Shown: positions 11,865-20,439 of the stretch, in pieces
Layout: every line of letters starts with the position of its first letter
Numbering within the stretch: the first letter of the stretch is position 1
DNA from: a virus
Strand: one strand, 5' to 3'
Virus record (IMG/VR): IMGVR_UViG_3300009161_000084
Span: 1-44,431 of that record
Length of the DNA stretch: 44,431 bases
Program-made: the position numbers and the translations under genes
Notes under the pieces: generated by a model
What the model was told of the DNA's origin: nothing
The model's database searches: none
What the model saw: the letters and a program-made list of their open reading frames with translations, nothing else

Positions 11865-12569
11865 TTAATATGTATCTTCTACAAAGTTATTATACAGGGT
11901 AGAAACTTGACCTTCAGTATTATCTCCAAATATATTTTTATTTATTTGGTTAACTAAAGTTTGATATTCTGATGTCATATTTTCTTTTTCTTTATCGCCG
12001 ACCACATGAACTAAGGGCTGTATTCCCCTGGCCATATAGGTGTAGGTCTGTTCTGTAATAAGGTCATCAATAGACATCGTTTGACCTTCGTCAACTATAG
12101 TAACTCCAAATATCTTCATTTTAGAAGCTACTCCATATTCATTGAAGAATGAAAATACAAGATCAAACGGTGGAAGCATATCGGCCAAAGGTGCAAAAAA
12201 TCCTTTTTGATCGCCAAGATATGATCTATACTGTTTTATTTTATAAAATGCATACTCATTAAACACTGTGAAAATTAAAGAACCAGCTATTGTCCTAGAC
12301 CCTTTAACAAAACCCCTAACATTAGAATGCCCAAGAGTTCTTATTGGAGAGTTTTCTCTGTGTATGGAATAGGATACGGTTTGTAGTTCGCCCAACTCTA
12401 TTACATCACCAGTACTATTTATTTTTCCATCAACGCCTATTATTGGTATAACCATTGTTGCTGTAATATCTGCACCAGAATAGGACATATTGGCAAGAAG
12501 TGGATCCCAAGAACTTGCAGAATTTTCCGCATTTGTATTAGGTACTGCTTGGGAATTTATGACTGGCAT
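11865..12569 (-). CDS. Tail tube protein paralogue
   Basis: This is a 234-residue protein starting at ATG 12569 behind AGGAGA (seven-base gap). It aligns along its length with the next gene upstream. Both have a REN/REK-x-P motif, a GxRxIAGSLIFTVF stretch, a PPFD(L/I) motif followed by NEYG, and a 'DD(L/I)(V/I)xExTYMAR' type segment. This is the pattern of myovirus tail tube subunits. A strong hairpin terminator separates it from the upstream paralogue, so the two are probably made at different levels. Which one forms the bulk of the tube cannot be told from sequence. Confidence 0.65.
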   Translation of the reverse strand: MPVINSQAVPNTNAENSASSWDPLLANMSYSGADITATMVIPIIGVDGKINSTGDVIELGELQTVSYSIHRENSPIRTLGHSNVRGFVKGSRTIAGSLIFTVFNEYAFYKIKQYRSYLGDQKGFFAPLADMLPPFDLVFSFFNEYGVASKMKIFGVTIVDEGQTMSIDDLITEQTYTYMARGIQPLVHVVGDKEKENMTSEYQTLVNQINKNIFGDNTEGQVSTLYNNFVEDTY

Positions 12570-12590
12570 TTAGTTTCTCCTATAAAATAA

Positions 12591-12624
12591 TAATAGTGCA
12601 CGAAGATACCCCCGTGCACTATTA
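12591..12624 (-). terminator. Rho-independent terminator/attenuator between two tube genes
   Basis: A perfect 12-bp stem (TAATAGTGCACG with CGTGCACTATTA) and a 10-base loop is followed on the minus strand by TTTTAT. It sits just after the tube gene ending at 12645 and directly before the ribosome site of the next one. It could lower downstream expression relative to the upstream tube gene. Confidence 0.8.
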
Positions 12625-12644
12625 TCTAACTACTTTATTAAAAA

Positions 12645-13319
12645 TTAAGGACGAATTATGGTTGAATCTAGACCGTTTCTAGTTGGATCGGTCAATGTAG
12701 CATCGTTGTTTCTATCAACGTTAATTGTATACATTGGACCAAGCTCTCTAGCCACATAGGTCATTGTTTCTTCAATAACAATATCGTCCATCGATGCGCC
12801 TGAACCCTCATTGAGAAGTTCGCAACCATAGATTGATCTTGCTGCTGCATTACCATATTCGTTTACAAAAGTAATTGTAATGTCGAATGGAGGAATCTGG
12901 TCAGCGTAGTAAGGGACTTTCTTTACTACGTCTTTTGTCCATCCCTTTGGATTGTTGTCTGAAGCCAAACCAGGAATACCTCTGCCCAATGTGCCTGCAT
13001 CACCTGGAAGGGTGTTGTGAGCTCTTGTGTAGAAGTTCATGTTGCCACCGGCAGCATAGGTTCTGTCCAACATTGTATACAGTGCGGGACGATCAAACAC
13101 TGTAAATATTAATGATCCAGCGATACCGCGCTTACCTCTTGAGAAGGAACGTGGGTTTGGTGAGCCCATTGTATAAATTGGTGCTTTTTCTCTTGTTACT
13201 GAAAATGTAATTCCAGACAAAGCTCCAATTTCAATTCCACCAAAGGTAGCTACGATGTCAGCACCAGAGAATGTGGTGTAAGTATTTAGGTACTTATTGA
13301 CTTGTGAATTTTCGGCCAT
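12645..13319 (-). CDS. Tail tube protein (probable major copy)
   Basis: This 224-residue protein starts at ATG 13319 with a strong GGAGGG site upstream. Key segments are TREKAPIYTMG near residue 35, GIAGSLIFTVF near residue 70, PPFDITITFVNEYG near residue 160 and ETMTYVARELGP near residue 190. It directly follows the sheath gene, the classical sheath-tube order of myoviruses. A terminator hairpin directly follows it. Those features make it the likely main tube subunit. Confidence 0.72.
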   Translation of the reverse strand: MAENSQVNKYLNTYTTFSGADIVATFGGIEIGALSGITFSVTREKAPIYTMGSPNPRSFSRGKRGIAGSLIFTVFDRPALYTMLDRTYAAGGNMNFYTRAHNTLPGDAGTLGRGIPGLASDNNPKGWTKDVVKKVPYYADQIPPFDITITFVNEYGNAAARSIYGCELLNEGSGASMDDIVIEETMTYVARELGPMYTINVDRNNDATLTDPTRNGLDSTIIRP

Positions 13320-13344
13320 TTTTTATTACCCTCCAATCGGTTAA

Positions 13345-14598
13345 TTATACGTTAATGGCTATTTGCACTTGAATCATCTTGAGTTCAAATGCTGGTGTGA
13401 TAACGAGGTCTACAATCGCTTTATTTTCATTTGGAATATAACTAATATTATAGTCACTTTCCAATATAGCTCCTAATAGCTGCATTCCTCGAAGTGCTGA
13501 AGAAATCGCCGTTTCCATAGAGTTTCTCATCTGGACGGTTGACGCTTCTCCAATAAATTTTTGTGTAGCTTGACGGATCAAGTTGGCTGCTTCATCAACA
13601 ATTCTCTTAGTAGACAATCTTATAAAGTCTGAATCTGCTGCTCCAAATGTTACTCCATCACCAAATACTGCAATCTTATTAAAGTTTAACACTACAGTAT
13701 TAACACCTTTACCAGCTAAAGTCTCCTGAAGAGTTCTTGTTGGTACATAGCGCAGTGACTGCACATTGTATACTGGTTTGTTTGTAATGGCTGAATATGA
13801 AGAAAGTCTACTCATACCCGCTGCTGTTGCACATGCTCCGTTTGAATAACCAAAATCAACACCATTTGAAGAATATCCAACTGGCTTTAACTCCGTAGCT
13901 ACTACAACAACGTATGGACCGAATTCTTTCATTGCTGCTGCTTCCTTACTTGTAAGAGCAGAAAGGCCGAGGTGAGTACTCACTTGAGCTGGGGTCATTG
14001 ACTCATTATTATTATTATCATATGGAGCAATGCCCATTACGGCAATACATGGGTGACTGTTCTCAGATATTTCCTTAACTTTTTCACCAATCTTTTTTAC
14101 CCAACTATTTCCGAATGTTGCCGAGTTGTTAGCTACAAAACCAATACTATTTGCGTTTGGTGTTGCTGAGCCATTCCAGTCGGTACTATTGCCACCTCTA
14201 CCCCAGGGTACGATGATGTCCGGTAAAACAGACTCAGCTGCAGCGAACGCAGCAGAAAGTAATTCTGCAGCTGTTCCGCCATATGTTGAGCTTGTTATAG
14301 TTCCACTAGTGTCACTGAAGACAGTGTCAGCTGGAAGTGGTACTAAAAATATTCTTTGTGCTCCTGAAGAAACTAGTTCCAGGAACGCTTTATGAAGATC
14401 ACTACCTTCTCCAAAAACGTCAATGACGTCTTTTTCTGTAGTAGCTTGTTTAATGTCAAGATCTTGTGTATTACTTGCATTGGTCGCGCCGGCTGCTCTT
14501 TTGGCAATAGCTACGATCTTTGGCCCGCTTGGGGTATCTTGACGAGAAATGCTGTAAAAGCGATCTCTAATTAGGGTTGTTACGCCAGGTATAGCCAT
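13345..14598 (-). CDS. Contractile tail sheath protein
   Basis: This is a 417-residue protein. The N-terminus (MAIPGVTTLIRDRFYS) and the C-terminus (residues 320-417, with FIRLSTKRIVDEAANLIRQAT and an AIVDLVITPAFELKMIQVQI strand) have the form of phage sheath proteins. In these, the conserved C-terminal domain mediates sheath polymerisation and contraction. The middle contains a domain with short Ser/Thr/Gly-rich loops. It lies directly upstream of a tube gene. A second, larger sheath-like protein is encoded at 15519-17114. A GGAGG sequence precedes the ATG by eleven bases, slightly far. No in-frame CGG. Confidence 0.85.
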   Translation of the reverse strand: MAIPGVTTLIRDRFYSISRQDTPSGPKIVAIAKRAAGATNASNTQDLDIKQATTEKDVIDVFGEGSDLHKAFLELVSSGAQRIFLVPLPADTVFSDTSGTITSSTYGGTAAELLSAAFAAAESVLPDIIVPWGRGGNSTDWNGSATPNANSIGFVANNSATFGNSWVKKIGEKVKEISENSHPCIAVMGIAPYDNNNNESMTPAQVSTHLGLSALTSKEAAAMKEFGPYVVVVATELKPVGYSSNGVDFGYSNGACATAAGMSRLSSYSAITNKPVYNVQSLRYVPTRTLQETLAGKGVNTVVLNFNKIAVFGDGVTFGAADSDFIRLSTKRIVDEAANLIRQATQKFIGEASTVQMRNSMETAISSALRGMQLLGAILESDYNISYIPNENKAIVDLVITPAFELKMIQVQIAINV

Positions 14599-14710
14599 CT
14601 TACTTTGAACCTCCGACTAATCGTTTTTGGGTTAATCTCATCTAATAGTAACAACCAACTTATAAAAATAACGAGGATAATATAGTTAGGCTATTTTTTT
14701 ATAGAATTAT

Positions 14711-15517
14711 TTACATATCTGGAGTAGCTGTTTGTTTTAAGTCTATAATATTTAATTCTATATTAGAATAGTCAGGGGTTGCAGACTCCAACAACTCCTG
14801 CTCAACAGCCATATAGGTTCTTACATCTATAGCAACTTTTTCTATATTGTCGACCTCTGCGCCATACAACTTTTCCGTAGTCAACATATATGTTACAGAC
14901 CTCCTATGTAGGTCCTTGGAATTTCTTTCTAGCTCAGTGTCAGAAAGCCTTCTTGCATATACTAATTCTGCTGCGCCTAACCTCTTAAACACCGGAGTAT
15001 ATTCCAACATAAAATCTTCAAAAGCTTCTATTAAAGAATCTGCCAAATAGGCATTATCTTGATCCCCACCCATTGTATTGGGGTCTTGATCGTAATTAGA
15101 ACTAATGTGAGTAACAGCTGTAAATGAAACAACGTTTTGAAACTTTTGACCGTATATTACAACTTTATCTTTAGGGTAGCTATATCTCATTCTAGGTTTA
15201 GGCTCTACTGAATGTGCCTTTCTTAACTCTAAAGAATAGACCATAACACCATCAGTTCTTTCCCATGCCCCTATTTTTTCACCGGTTATTGGGTCGACTG
15301 CATCTGGGTTATACCAAGTAAATGCTGAATCGTTACTGGCTGATGGTTTAATTGGATACTTTGGATAAGATTGTTCCCACAGTGTTTTTACTGCAGCTAT
15401 AAATTCTAAGTAGCTTAAGTTGCCATCGGCTTGAAGTGGTTCTCCAAATTTTACTGCAGAATAAGAATTCACTAAACCAAATTTAGGAAAACCTTTTTGC
15501 CATCTCCATTGTGTCAT
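14711..15517 (-). CDS. Structural protein between the two sheath genes, tail-completion candidate
   Basis: This 268-residue protein begins MTQWRWQKGFPKFG, and its start falls two bases after the stop of the sheath-like gene upstream. The middle contains a segment around YSYPKDKVVIYGQKF followed by a long helical region with many Arg/Glu (about residues 160-215). No catalytic motif or membrane segment is visible. Its location between connectors and sheath would suit a tail terminator or completion protein, but I do not recognise the family. The 112-base gap that follows contains a TACTAT motif (14645-14650) before the sheath gene. Confidence 0.55.
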   Translation of the reverse strand: MTQWRWQKGFPKFGLVNSYSAVKFGEPLQADGNLSYLEFIAAVKTLWEQSYPKYPIKPSASNDSAFTWYNPDAVDPITGEKIGAWERTDGVMVYSLELRKAHSVEPKPRMRYSYPKDKVVIYGQKFQNVVSFTAVTHISSNYDQDPNTMGGDQDNAYLADSLIEAFEDFMLEYTPVFKRLGAAELVYARRLSDTELERNSKDLHRRSVTYMLTTEKLYGAEVDNIEKVAIDVRTYMAVEQELLESATPDYSNIELNIIDLKQTATPDM

Positions 15518-15518
15518 A

Positions 15519-17114
15519 TTATGCTCCCGGTCCAGCAGATAGTGCTAAGTCTATTTTCCTCAATCCCAATGAAGAGATAACACTAATCTCCACCATTATA
15601 TTACCCTTCGTGACTAAAGATGGAGTTATTTTAAATTCAAAATCTGAGATTATTTGTTTCTTCTTCAAGGAAATCAACATTGTTGATATTTTATCAGAAA
15701 CAATATCATACCCCATGTGTCCAATGGCGTCGTCCGCAAATATTCTAACCTCACTCGCTATGTAGGCCGCTAATCTTAACTGAGGGGATTTAGAAAAAAC
15801 AGAATTTAAATTTGATAAAGTATAATCATTAGAAATATAAACTTCAAAAGAATTCCCTCTTCTAGCTCTTTTGCCTCTATATATAGTATTTATGCCTATT
15901 TCTTCTAATTGATTAATTTCAGCATTTGTTAGATCTACCCCAAACAAGGCCATTGCCCCAGGTATTCTTTTTCTAACTATCCCCATATTTAAGTCGGCGG
16001 AAGCAAGCATGCCAGCGAATGCCGCTGCTATAGATCCAACATATGTTGTATTTAAAAACGTGTGTGAGAATGTTGCCTCTCCGTATATCGGAATAACATA
16101 TCTACCTTTATCCCCAGTTATTTCACCTTTGTAATTATAGGTAGTATATTTATTAACTAAATTAGAATTTGATTTAATCAAATCTATATCAGACACAGAA
16201 ACACCATTTGTCCTAGAGCCGATTATTCCCATTTGAACAAATCCAGTACCATTATGAAATGCCTCACAGTAATCCGTTAGCTGTGTCAAAAAATCAACAG
16301 ATCCAGTCTTTATAATAGATGTTTCAAGTGGCACTACTATGTCTATAAAATCTAATTCTTTAATTATTGAATAAGTTGTTTCAAGTCTTTCATAATATTT
16401 TTGATAAAATGTTTTGTAAGCAGGTGTTGCATCATTGATGTTAAAATAAGAATATGGAACATTTCTTTCGTTTAAATCAGAAACGTATTCAGACATTGGT
16501 GCTACAGCACAAATAAATATATCTCTAGCTCCTGCGTCATATGCGTCTAGAACCCCTCTTAGAAGAGGACTCTTTGTGTCCGCCCCAATTAAATCTATAG
16601 CATTTTGTATAGATTTAATTTTAATTGGATCATTAAGAACCATGTTATTAGCGTGACCCAATAGGAGGATACTGCCCGTATTGTAGGAATCTAAGTCTCT
16701 ATATGATGGTCTGTAGGTAATGGAACTTGATTTGTTTGTTGTTGGACTAGTCGGCGATAATTCATATTTAGAATCCTTAACTTGAAAGCCAACCTCAATA
16801 GTTAATGTCAATCCATCTTTTATTGTTTTTGCTATTACTGTATAATTCCCTGGGAATAAATGACCTGAGACTTTATAATGAAATATAAATTCTGAATTTT
16901 CATTTTTTTCTATATAGATTTCAGGATCTGGCGTAGCATGACTGTTTAAGTATGATATCGGCGTAGATATTACGCTACCTGCTAGTGCGTTACCTCTTAC
17001 AATGGACACTATAACGTCCTGTATCGGATCCTGCAGTGTTGGGTCGTAGACTTCACCATCGGCAGCAAACAGCAGCCTAAAAGTTATATTTTGATATTTA
17101 GAAACAATTAACAT
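15519..17114 (-). CDS. Second sheath-like protein with N-terminal beta domain
   Basis: This is a 531-residue protein. Residues 1-120 look like an immunoglobulin-like or beta-sandwich domain (many alternating hydrophobics, FPGNYTVIAKTIKDG). From about residue 135 the protein resembles sheath proteins: SILLLGHANN, DAGARDIFICAVAP, LDFIDIVVPLE, YVGSIAAAFAGMLAS, and a C-terminal half with IRIFADD-type and FEFKITPSLV strands. Two sheath-like proteins of different length suggest either a heteromeric sheath or that this one is a collar, terminator or baseplate-proximal variant. It overlaps neither neighbour. The start ATG has AGGTT upstream. Confidence 0.7.
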   Translation of the reverse strand: MLIVSKYQNITFRLLFAADGEVYDPTLQDPIQDVIVSIVRGNALAGSVISTPISYLNSHATPDPEIYIEKNENSEFIFHYKVSGHLFPGNYTVIAKTIKDGLTLTIEVGFQVKDSKYELSPTSPTTNKSSSITYRPSYRDLDSYNTGSILLLGHANNMVLNDPIKIKSIQNAIDLIGADTKSPLLRGVLDAYDAGARDIFICAVAPMSEYVSDLNERNVPYSYFNINDATPAYKTFYQKYYERLETTYSIIKELDFIDIVVPLETSIIKTGSVDFLTQLTDYCEAFHNGTGFVQMGIIGSRTNGVSVSDIDLIKSNSNLVNKYTTYNYKGEITGDKGRYVIPIYGEATFSHTFLNTTYVGSIAAAFAGMLASADLNMGIVRKRIPGAMALFGVDLTNAEINQLEEIGINTIYRGKRARRGNSFEVYISNDYTLSNLNSVFSKSPQLRLAAYIASEVRIFADDAIGHMGYDIVSDKISTMLISLKKKQIISDFEFKITPSLVTKGNIMVEISVISSLGLRKIDLALSAGPGA

Positions 17115-17120
17115 AATAAC

Positions 17121-17489
17121 CTATTTATCTCTGGTAGCTCCGGTTCTCCAGTATACTATCTTACCTCTTCTACCCCTTAGTGGAACAGATGTATCTATAA
17201 TATAAAAAACCTGAATATTGCCATCATTTGGCCAATTTTCATATACCCTGTCGCCTTCTTGTGGATTTACATTTCCTTCAAAAAAATATGTTACATCGCT
17301 ATCTACTACAATGCCTTCAATCTCTTCTTGAGCTGAGTGTGCCAATGTATTTCCCCCAGGGAATACACTTCTTGTTGTAACTCTTTCTAAATCGTTTGAA
17401 TAATTTCCGTTAGCCAATTTTCTCTGTATGTAGACGTCGTATCCCCAATTTTTAAGAATGTTATTAAATGATCTTTCAAGATTAATCAT
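17121..17489 (-). CDS. Small head-tail connector / head-closure candidate
   Basis: This is a 122-residue protein overlapping the gene upstream by eight bases. It begins MINLERSFNNILKNWGYDVYIQR and ends in a basic tail (RGRRGKIVYWRTGATRDK). Size, beta-rich character and location between the adaptor-like gene and the sheath genes fit a head-closure or neck protein. No strong family motif was recognised; position carries the call. Confidence 0.5.
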   Translation of the reverse strand: MINLERSFNNILKNWGYDVYIQRKLANGNYSNDLERVTTRSVFPGGNTLAHSAQEEIEGIVVDSDVTYFFEGNVNPQEGDRVYENWPNDGNIQVFYIIDTSVPLRGRRGKIVYWRTGATRDK

Positions 17490-18390
17490 AACTTCTTATA
17501 CCTCTTACCGGCATTGGGTCGTCAATTGCACTTACGTTATCACTTTGGGCGTACAACTCTCTATTGATTAAGTAAACAGATTTACCAGTCTGTGGGTCAA
17601 CGTTTCTATTATATCTAGTAATTTTTCTAGTTGGTAAACCTTTCCACATAACATTTCTAGGGCCGGTTTTATGAGTTAACATTTCTCTTCTAATTACGGC
17701 AGCAAGCTGACACCAGGTAGTAGCAGAAGATCTATCTATTTGAGTTCTTGATATTGGCTTGTGCACGACTGTCAAATCACCAAGTTGTACAGACATTTCA
17801 TCGTCTGGCGATCCGTGAGCATAAGTTCTTGAAAGCTCACATGAAGTGGCTGCTTTAATATATTCTAATGCATTGAACGGTATGTCGGCACCGGTGATGG
17901 TGTCTAAATAGGAATTTATCTGCTTAACTTCTATGGAGTAATAGTGTATAATTTCTCCTATTTCCAACAACGTTGCATCTGGGTAAAAATTAAGAATCTC
18001 TTCTGGATTAAGGTAAAGTGGTTCGACATCTGGAGCAAAGGTTATTGTTTCATCCGCTCTTAGTGTTATAACTGGTTGGTATTCATCAGTTGGACTACTT
18101 ACATAAATCTGTTGACTAACTGTTATAGAGGTCGCGTCTGCAAAGGTTCCTATAAAAGTTATTCTATAATTATCAGGTAAATCTGGAGTGAAGTCATAAT
18201 AATATGAAGAAGTCGATCCAGATACAGCCTGTGCGTTTCCCGTCTCTACAGAAACATCTTTAGAATTAAATACGTTAACTGCAACTGAAGTTGGAGAAAC
18301 CTCAATTTCATCTCCAGTAATTGGATCTGTATCTATAAATCTAACTCTAATCCTTATAGTGTCATTTATAAGAATATTTCCAACAGTCAT
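17482..18390 (-). CDS. Head-tail adaptor candidate with N-terminal beta-sandwich
   Basis: This is a 302-residue protein starting at ATG 18390 behind TTTGGAG. Residues 1-95 form a beta-rich, Ig-like segment (IRVRFIDTDP ... PDNYRITFIGTFAD). Residues 120-220 are helical (PEEILNFYPDATLLEIGEII and EYIKAATSCELSRTY), a pattern seen in head-tail adaptor proteins. The C-terminus is basic (WKGLPTRKITRYNRNVDP). It precedes the head-closure candidate and overlaps it. The adaptor role is inferred from gene order. Confidence 0.5.
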   Translation of the reverse strand: MTVGNILINDTIRIRVRFIDTDPITGDEIEVSPTSVAVNVFNSKDVSVETGNAQAVSGSTSSYYYDFTPDLPDNYRITFIGTFADATSITVSQQIYVSSPTDEYQPVITLRADETITFAPDVEPLYLNPEEILNFYPDATLLEIGEIIHYYSIEVKQINSYLDTITGADIPFNALEYIKAATSCELSRTYAHGSPDDEMSVQLGDLTVVHKPISRTQIDRSSATTWCQLAAVIRREMLTHKTGPRNVMWKGLPTRKITRYNRNVDPQTGKSVYLINRELYAQSDNVSAIDDPMPVRGIRSYD

Positions 18391-18449
18391 ATAATCTCCA
18401 AAGATAACGGTTTACGCACAATAGTAACGCAATAATATACTATATAAAC

Positions 18450-18707
18450 CTAAACTTGCTGTAGACTAACAGTAGCTGTCCTAGAGGTGCCTAAAACTTC
18501 TAAAGAAATTTGTCCAGTTGGAGCAAAATCAAGAGAAATAACCCCAATTGTAGTCGAGTTAGAATTGTCACTCACTGTAGTAAAACTTATAGTTGGAGTG
18601 CCAATTCCAATTAGATTTATAATACTAGAAGGAGAAACACCTATGTTTCCGTTAAATGCAATAGATGGGGCATTGTAAGACAAACTGGCATTGTATAAAA
18701 GACTCAT
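18450..18707 (-). CDS. Small beta-rich hypothetical protein
   Basis: The start is set at ATG 18707 because AGGAGG lies seven bases upstream; a GTG two codons earlier is possible. The 85-residue product is rich in Ser, Thr, Ile and Gly, with alternating hydrophobic residues (SIINLIGIGTPTISFTTVS), suggesting a small beta-sandwich. It lies between the oxygenase cluster and the connector genes and has a TACTATAAT motif upstream (18729-18737). Function unknown. A structural or decoration role is possible. Confidence 0.5.
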   Translation of the reverse strand: MSLLYNASLSYNAPSIAFNGNIGVSPSSIINLIGIGTPTISFTTVSDNSNSTTIGVISLDFAPTGQISLEVLGTSRTATVSLQQV

Positions 18708-18742
18708 CTGCACCCCTCCTTGTTCCTTATTATAGTAACGAT

Positions 18743-19549
18743 TTAAAGTTGAAAATTCTTTTTACCAATCCTATTATTAACATCTTTTATTAACTCTGGC
18801 ATCCACTGTTTTTGCTCATTCTGCTGCCCAACTATTTCCTCTCTGTCGAAAGAGGTGCCGTAACAGGCTATGCTCAAAAAAGCATAACGCTGCCCTAAAT
18901 CGACAGGATAGACCTCATGCCTACCGATATAACTAGATGGGTATATCGCAACTGATCCAGCCTTTGGTTTCCAAACATATGGAATATTTGGAAAATGAAT
19001 TTGTCCACCAGTATAATTAAACTTATTCAGCTGATCTTGTGAGTCTACGCAATTATTTAAATATAAATTAATACTTGAACTATTGTGCATAGAGACCTGA
19101 TTACCTGTTGGCTTTCCCCACTCATGAGGAACTTGATCATCACAGTGCTGACCTATTCTTTGCCCATTTTCATATCCTGCAATGTGTCCATTTGGTCTCC
19201 ACCAAGAAGTTGTTGCAGCATCGGGGAAATAGCAGCAATATTCTACAAGAGCGTCATACAATGCATTCTCTAGTGAATCTATGAAATTAATATATTCTTG
19301 AGGAACAGGACAATCTAACTGTTTTCCTTTTGTGTCCAAAAATCTTTGTGGTGCCTGCTTAACGTCTTCTAGTTTAAATTTAAAACCAGTTTTATTAACA
19401 GCGTACTCTACACCATCTTCCTCTATATAGACAAAAGTGTCTTCTTGATTCTTTCGAATCCAATTAATGTATTCAAAAAGAAAATCCTGATCTATGTCAA
19501 TTACATCTTCGCATATTACTACGCCCATTCCAACATGTTTAGATTTCAT
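18743..19549 (-). CDS. 2-oxoglutarate/Fe(II) oxygenase 1 (prolyl-hydroxylase-like)
   Basis: This is a 268-residue member of the double-stranded beta-helix oxygenases. Visible iron ligands are H135 and D137 (GQHCDD) and H211 (GRHEV), with R221 (GQRYAFL) placed to bind 2-oxoglutarate. Typical surrounding motifs are NLYLNN, GGQIHFPN and KAGSVAIYPSSY. It is the last of four tandem oxygenase genes (22477 to 18743) that share an N-terminal 'GMGVVI...D' segment and a W-(K/R)-x-x-GHI motif before the HxD. Reaction: hydroxylation of a protein or small molecule with O2 and 2-oxoglutarate. The substrate is unknown; fibre prolines are a candidate. Confidence 0.85.
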   Translation of the reverse strand: MKSKHVGMGVVICEDVIDIDQDFLFEYINWIRKNQEDTFVYIEEDGVEYAVNKTGFKFKLEDVKQAPQRFLDTKGKQLDCPVPQEYINFIDSLENALYDALVEYCCYFPDAATTSWWRPNGHIAGYENGQRIGQHCDDQVPHEWGKPTGNQVSMHNSSSINLYLNNCVDSQDQLNKFNYTGGQIHFPNIPYVWKPKAGSVAIYPSSYIGRHEVYPVDLGQRYAFLSIACYGTSFDREEIVGQQNEQKQWMPELIKDVNNRIGKKNFQL

Positions 19550-19557
19550 AAGGTTCC

Positions 19558-20439
19558 TTAATAATTTGATTTTGTAATATAAAACTGAGGAGAATCTTCT
19601 TTGTACCCAGATTCTAATAGATGTTTTTTTAGATCTTCTCTAAGCGTGGTCATATAAACGTTTGTTGCCTTTTTCGACAATTCAGGTTCTTTTAAAGGAT
19701 CTGCTACATATTCGTGAACTGCAGGATTTGGAGTTCCTTGACTATACCATCCAAGATAGCTGTATCTAAAACCTTCTTTTACCGGCTTGACCTCATGGGC
19801 TGCCATGTAGTTGGATGGAAAGAATATTATATCACCCTTCTTAGGAGAGTAATCTATGTCCAGATAGTTAAAGTAGTGATGTCCACCAATGTAATTTTGC
19901 CCGTCTAAATCTTCTTTATTATCAACTGAATCATTAAAGTAAACTAGACTTGTAACAACATTTCTTAACGCCAATTGATCTTGAGGTTCTAAGATTCCAT
20001 ATATATAATCGCCACTGATATCTGAATGCGAACCAAGATAAACATCTTTTGGATACTGCAATATGTGACCCTTAACTTTCCACCATACGCATTTGTAAGC
20101 TAATGGAAATAGCTCAAAGTACTGCAGTAAGCATTTGTCTTTTGCTAACTCTATAAAAGAAAAGAGATCACGTAGATCTTCATTATCCTTGTAATGAATC
20201 GCACTAGCTCTCTTTGGCATGAGGTCAATACTTTCTTTATTAAAAAAGTATCCACTTTTATTTATGTATATTTCTTTACCAGTTTCAGGGTCTATGCCAG
20301 AAGAGTACATTTCGTTCCACTCTTCTTCTATTAGATCATTTGATCTCTTAATTAGATTCTCCCAATCTAAATCGAGACAGCCTTCAAACACCACTACTCC
20401 ACCACCTAAGTGTTTAGGTTCTACTTTGTTGAAGATCAT
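19558..20439 (-). CDS. 2-oxoglutarate/Fe(II) oxygenase 2
   Basis: This is a 293-residue paralogue of its neighbours. The metal triad is H138-x-D140 (GSHSD) and H215 (AAHEV); the 2-oxoglutarate arginine is R225 (FRYSYL). SLVYFND, IGGHHYF and KKGDIIFFPSNY are the expected strands. The N-terminal part (residues 1-30, HLGGGVVVFEGCLDLD) matches the corresponding part of the other three tandem copies, so the cluster arose by duplication. The start overlaps the end of the upstream oxygenase by four bases (ATGA type), implying translational coupling. Confidence 0.85.
   Translation of the reverse strand: MIFNKVEPKHLGGGVVVFEGCLDLDWENLIKRSNDLIEEEWNEMYSSGIDPETGKEIYINKSGYFFNKESIDLMPKRASAIHYKDNEDLRDLFSFIELAKDKCLLQYFELFPLAYKCVWWKVKGHILQYPKDVYLGSHSDISGDYIYGILEPQDQLALRNVVTSLVYFNDSVDNKEDLDGQNYIGGHHYFNYLDIDYSPKKGDIIFFPSNYMAAHEVKPVKEGFRYSYLGWYSQGTPNPAVHEYVADPLKEPELSKKATNVYMTTLREDLKKHLLESGYKEDSPQFYITKSNY

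Noticed and set aside
14680-14710. Small ATAG/CTAT hairpin after the gene at 14711
   Set aside because: The stem is only four base pairs and the T-run is on the wrong side for the minus-strand transcript.
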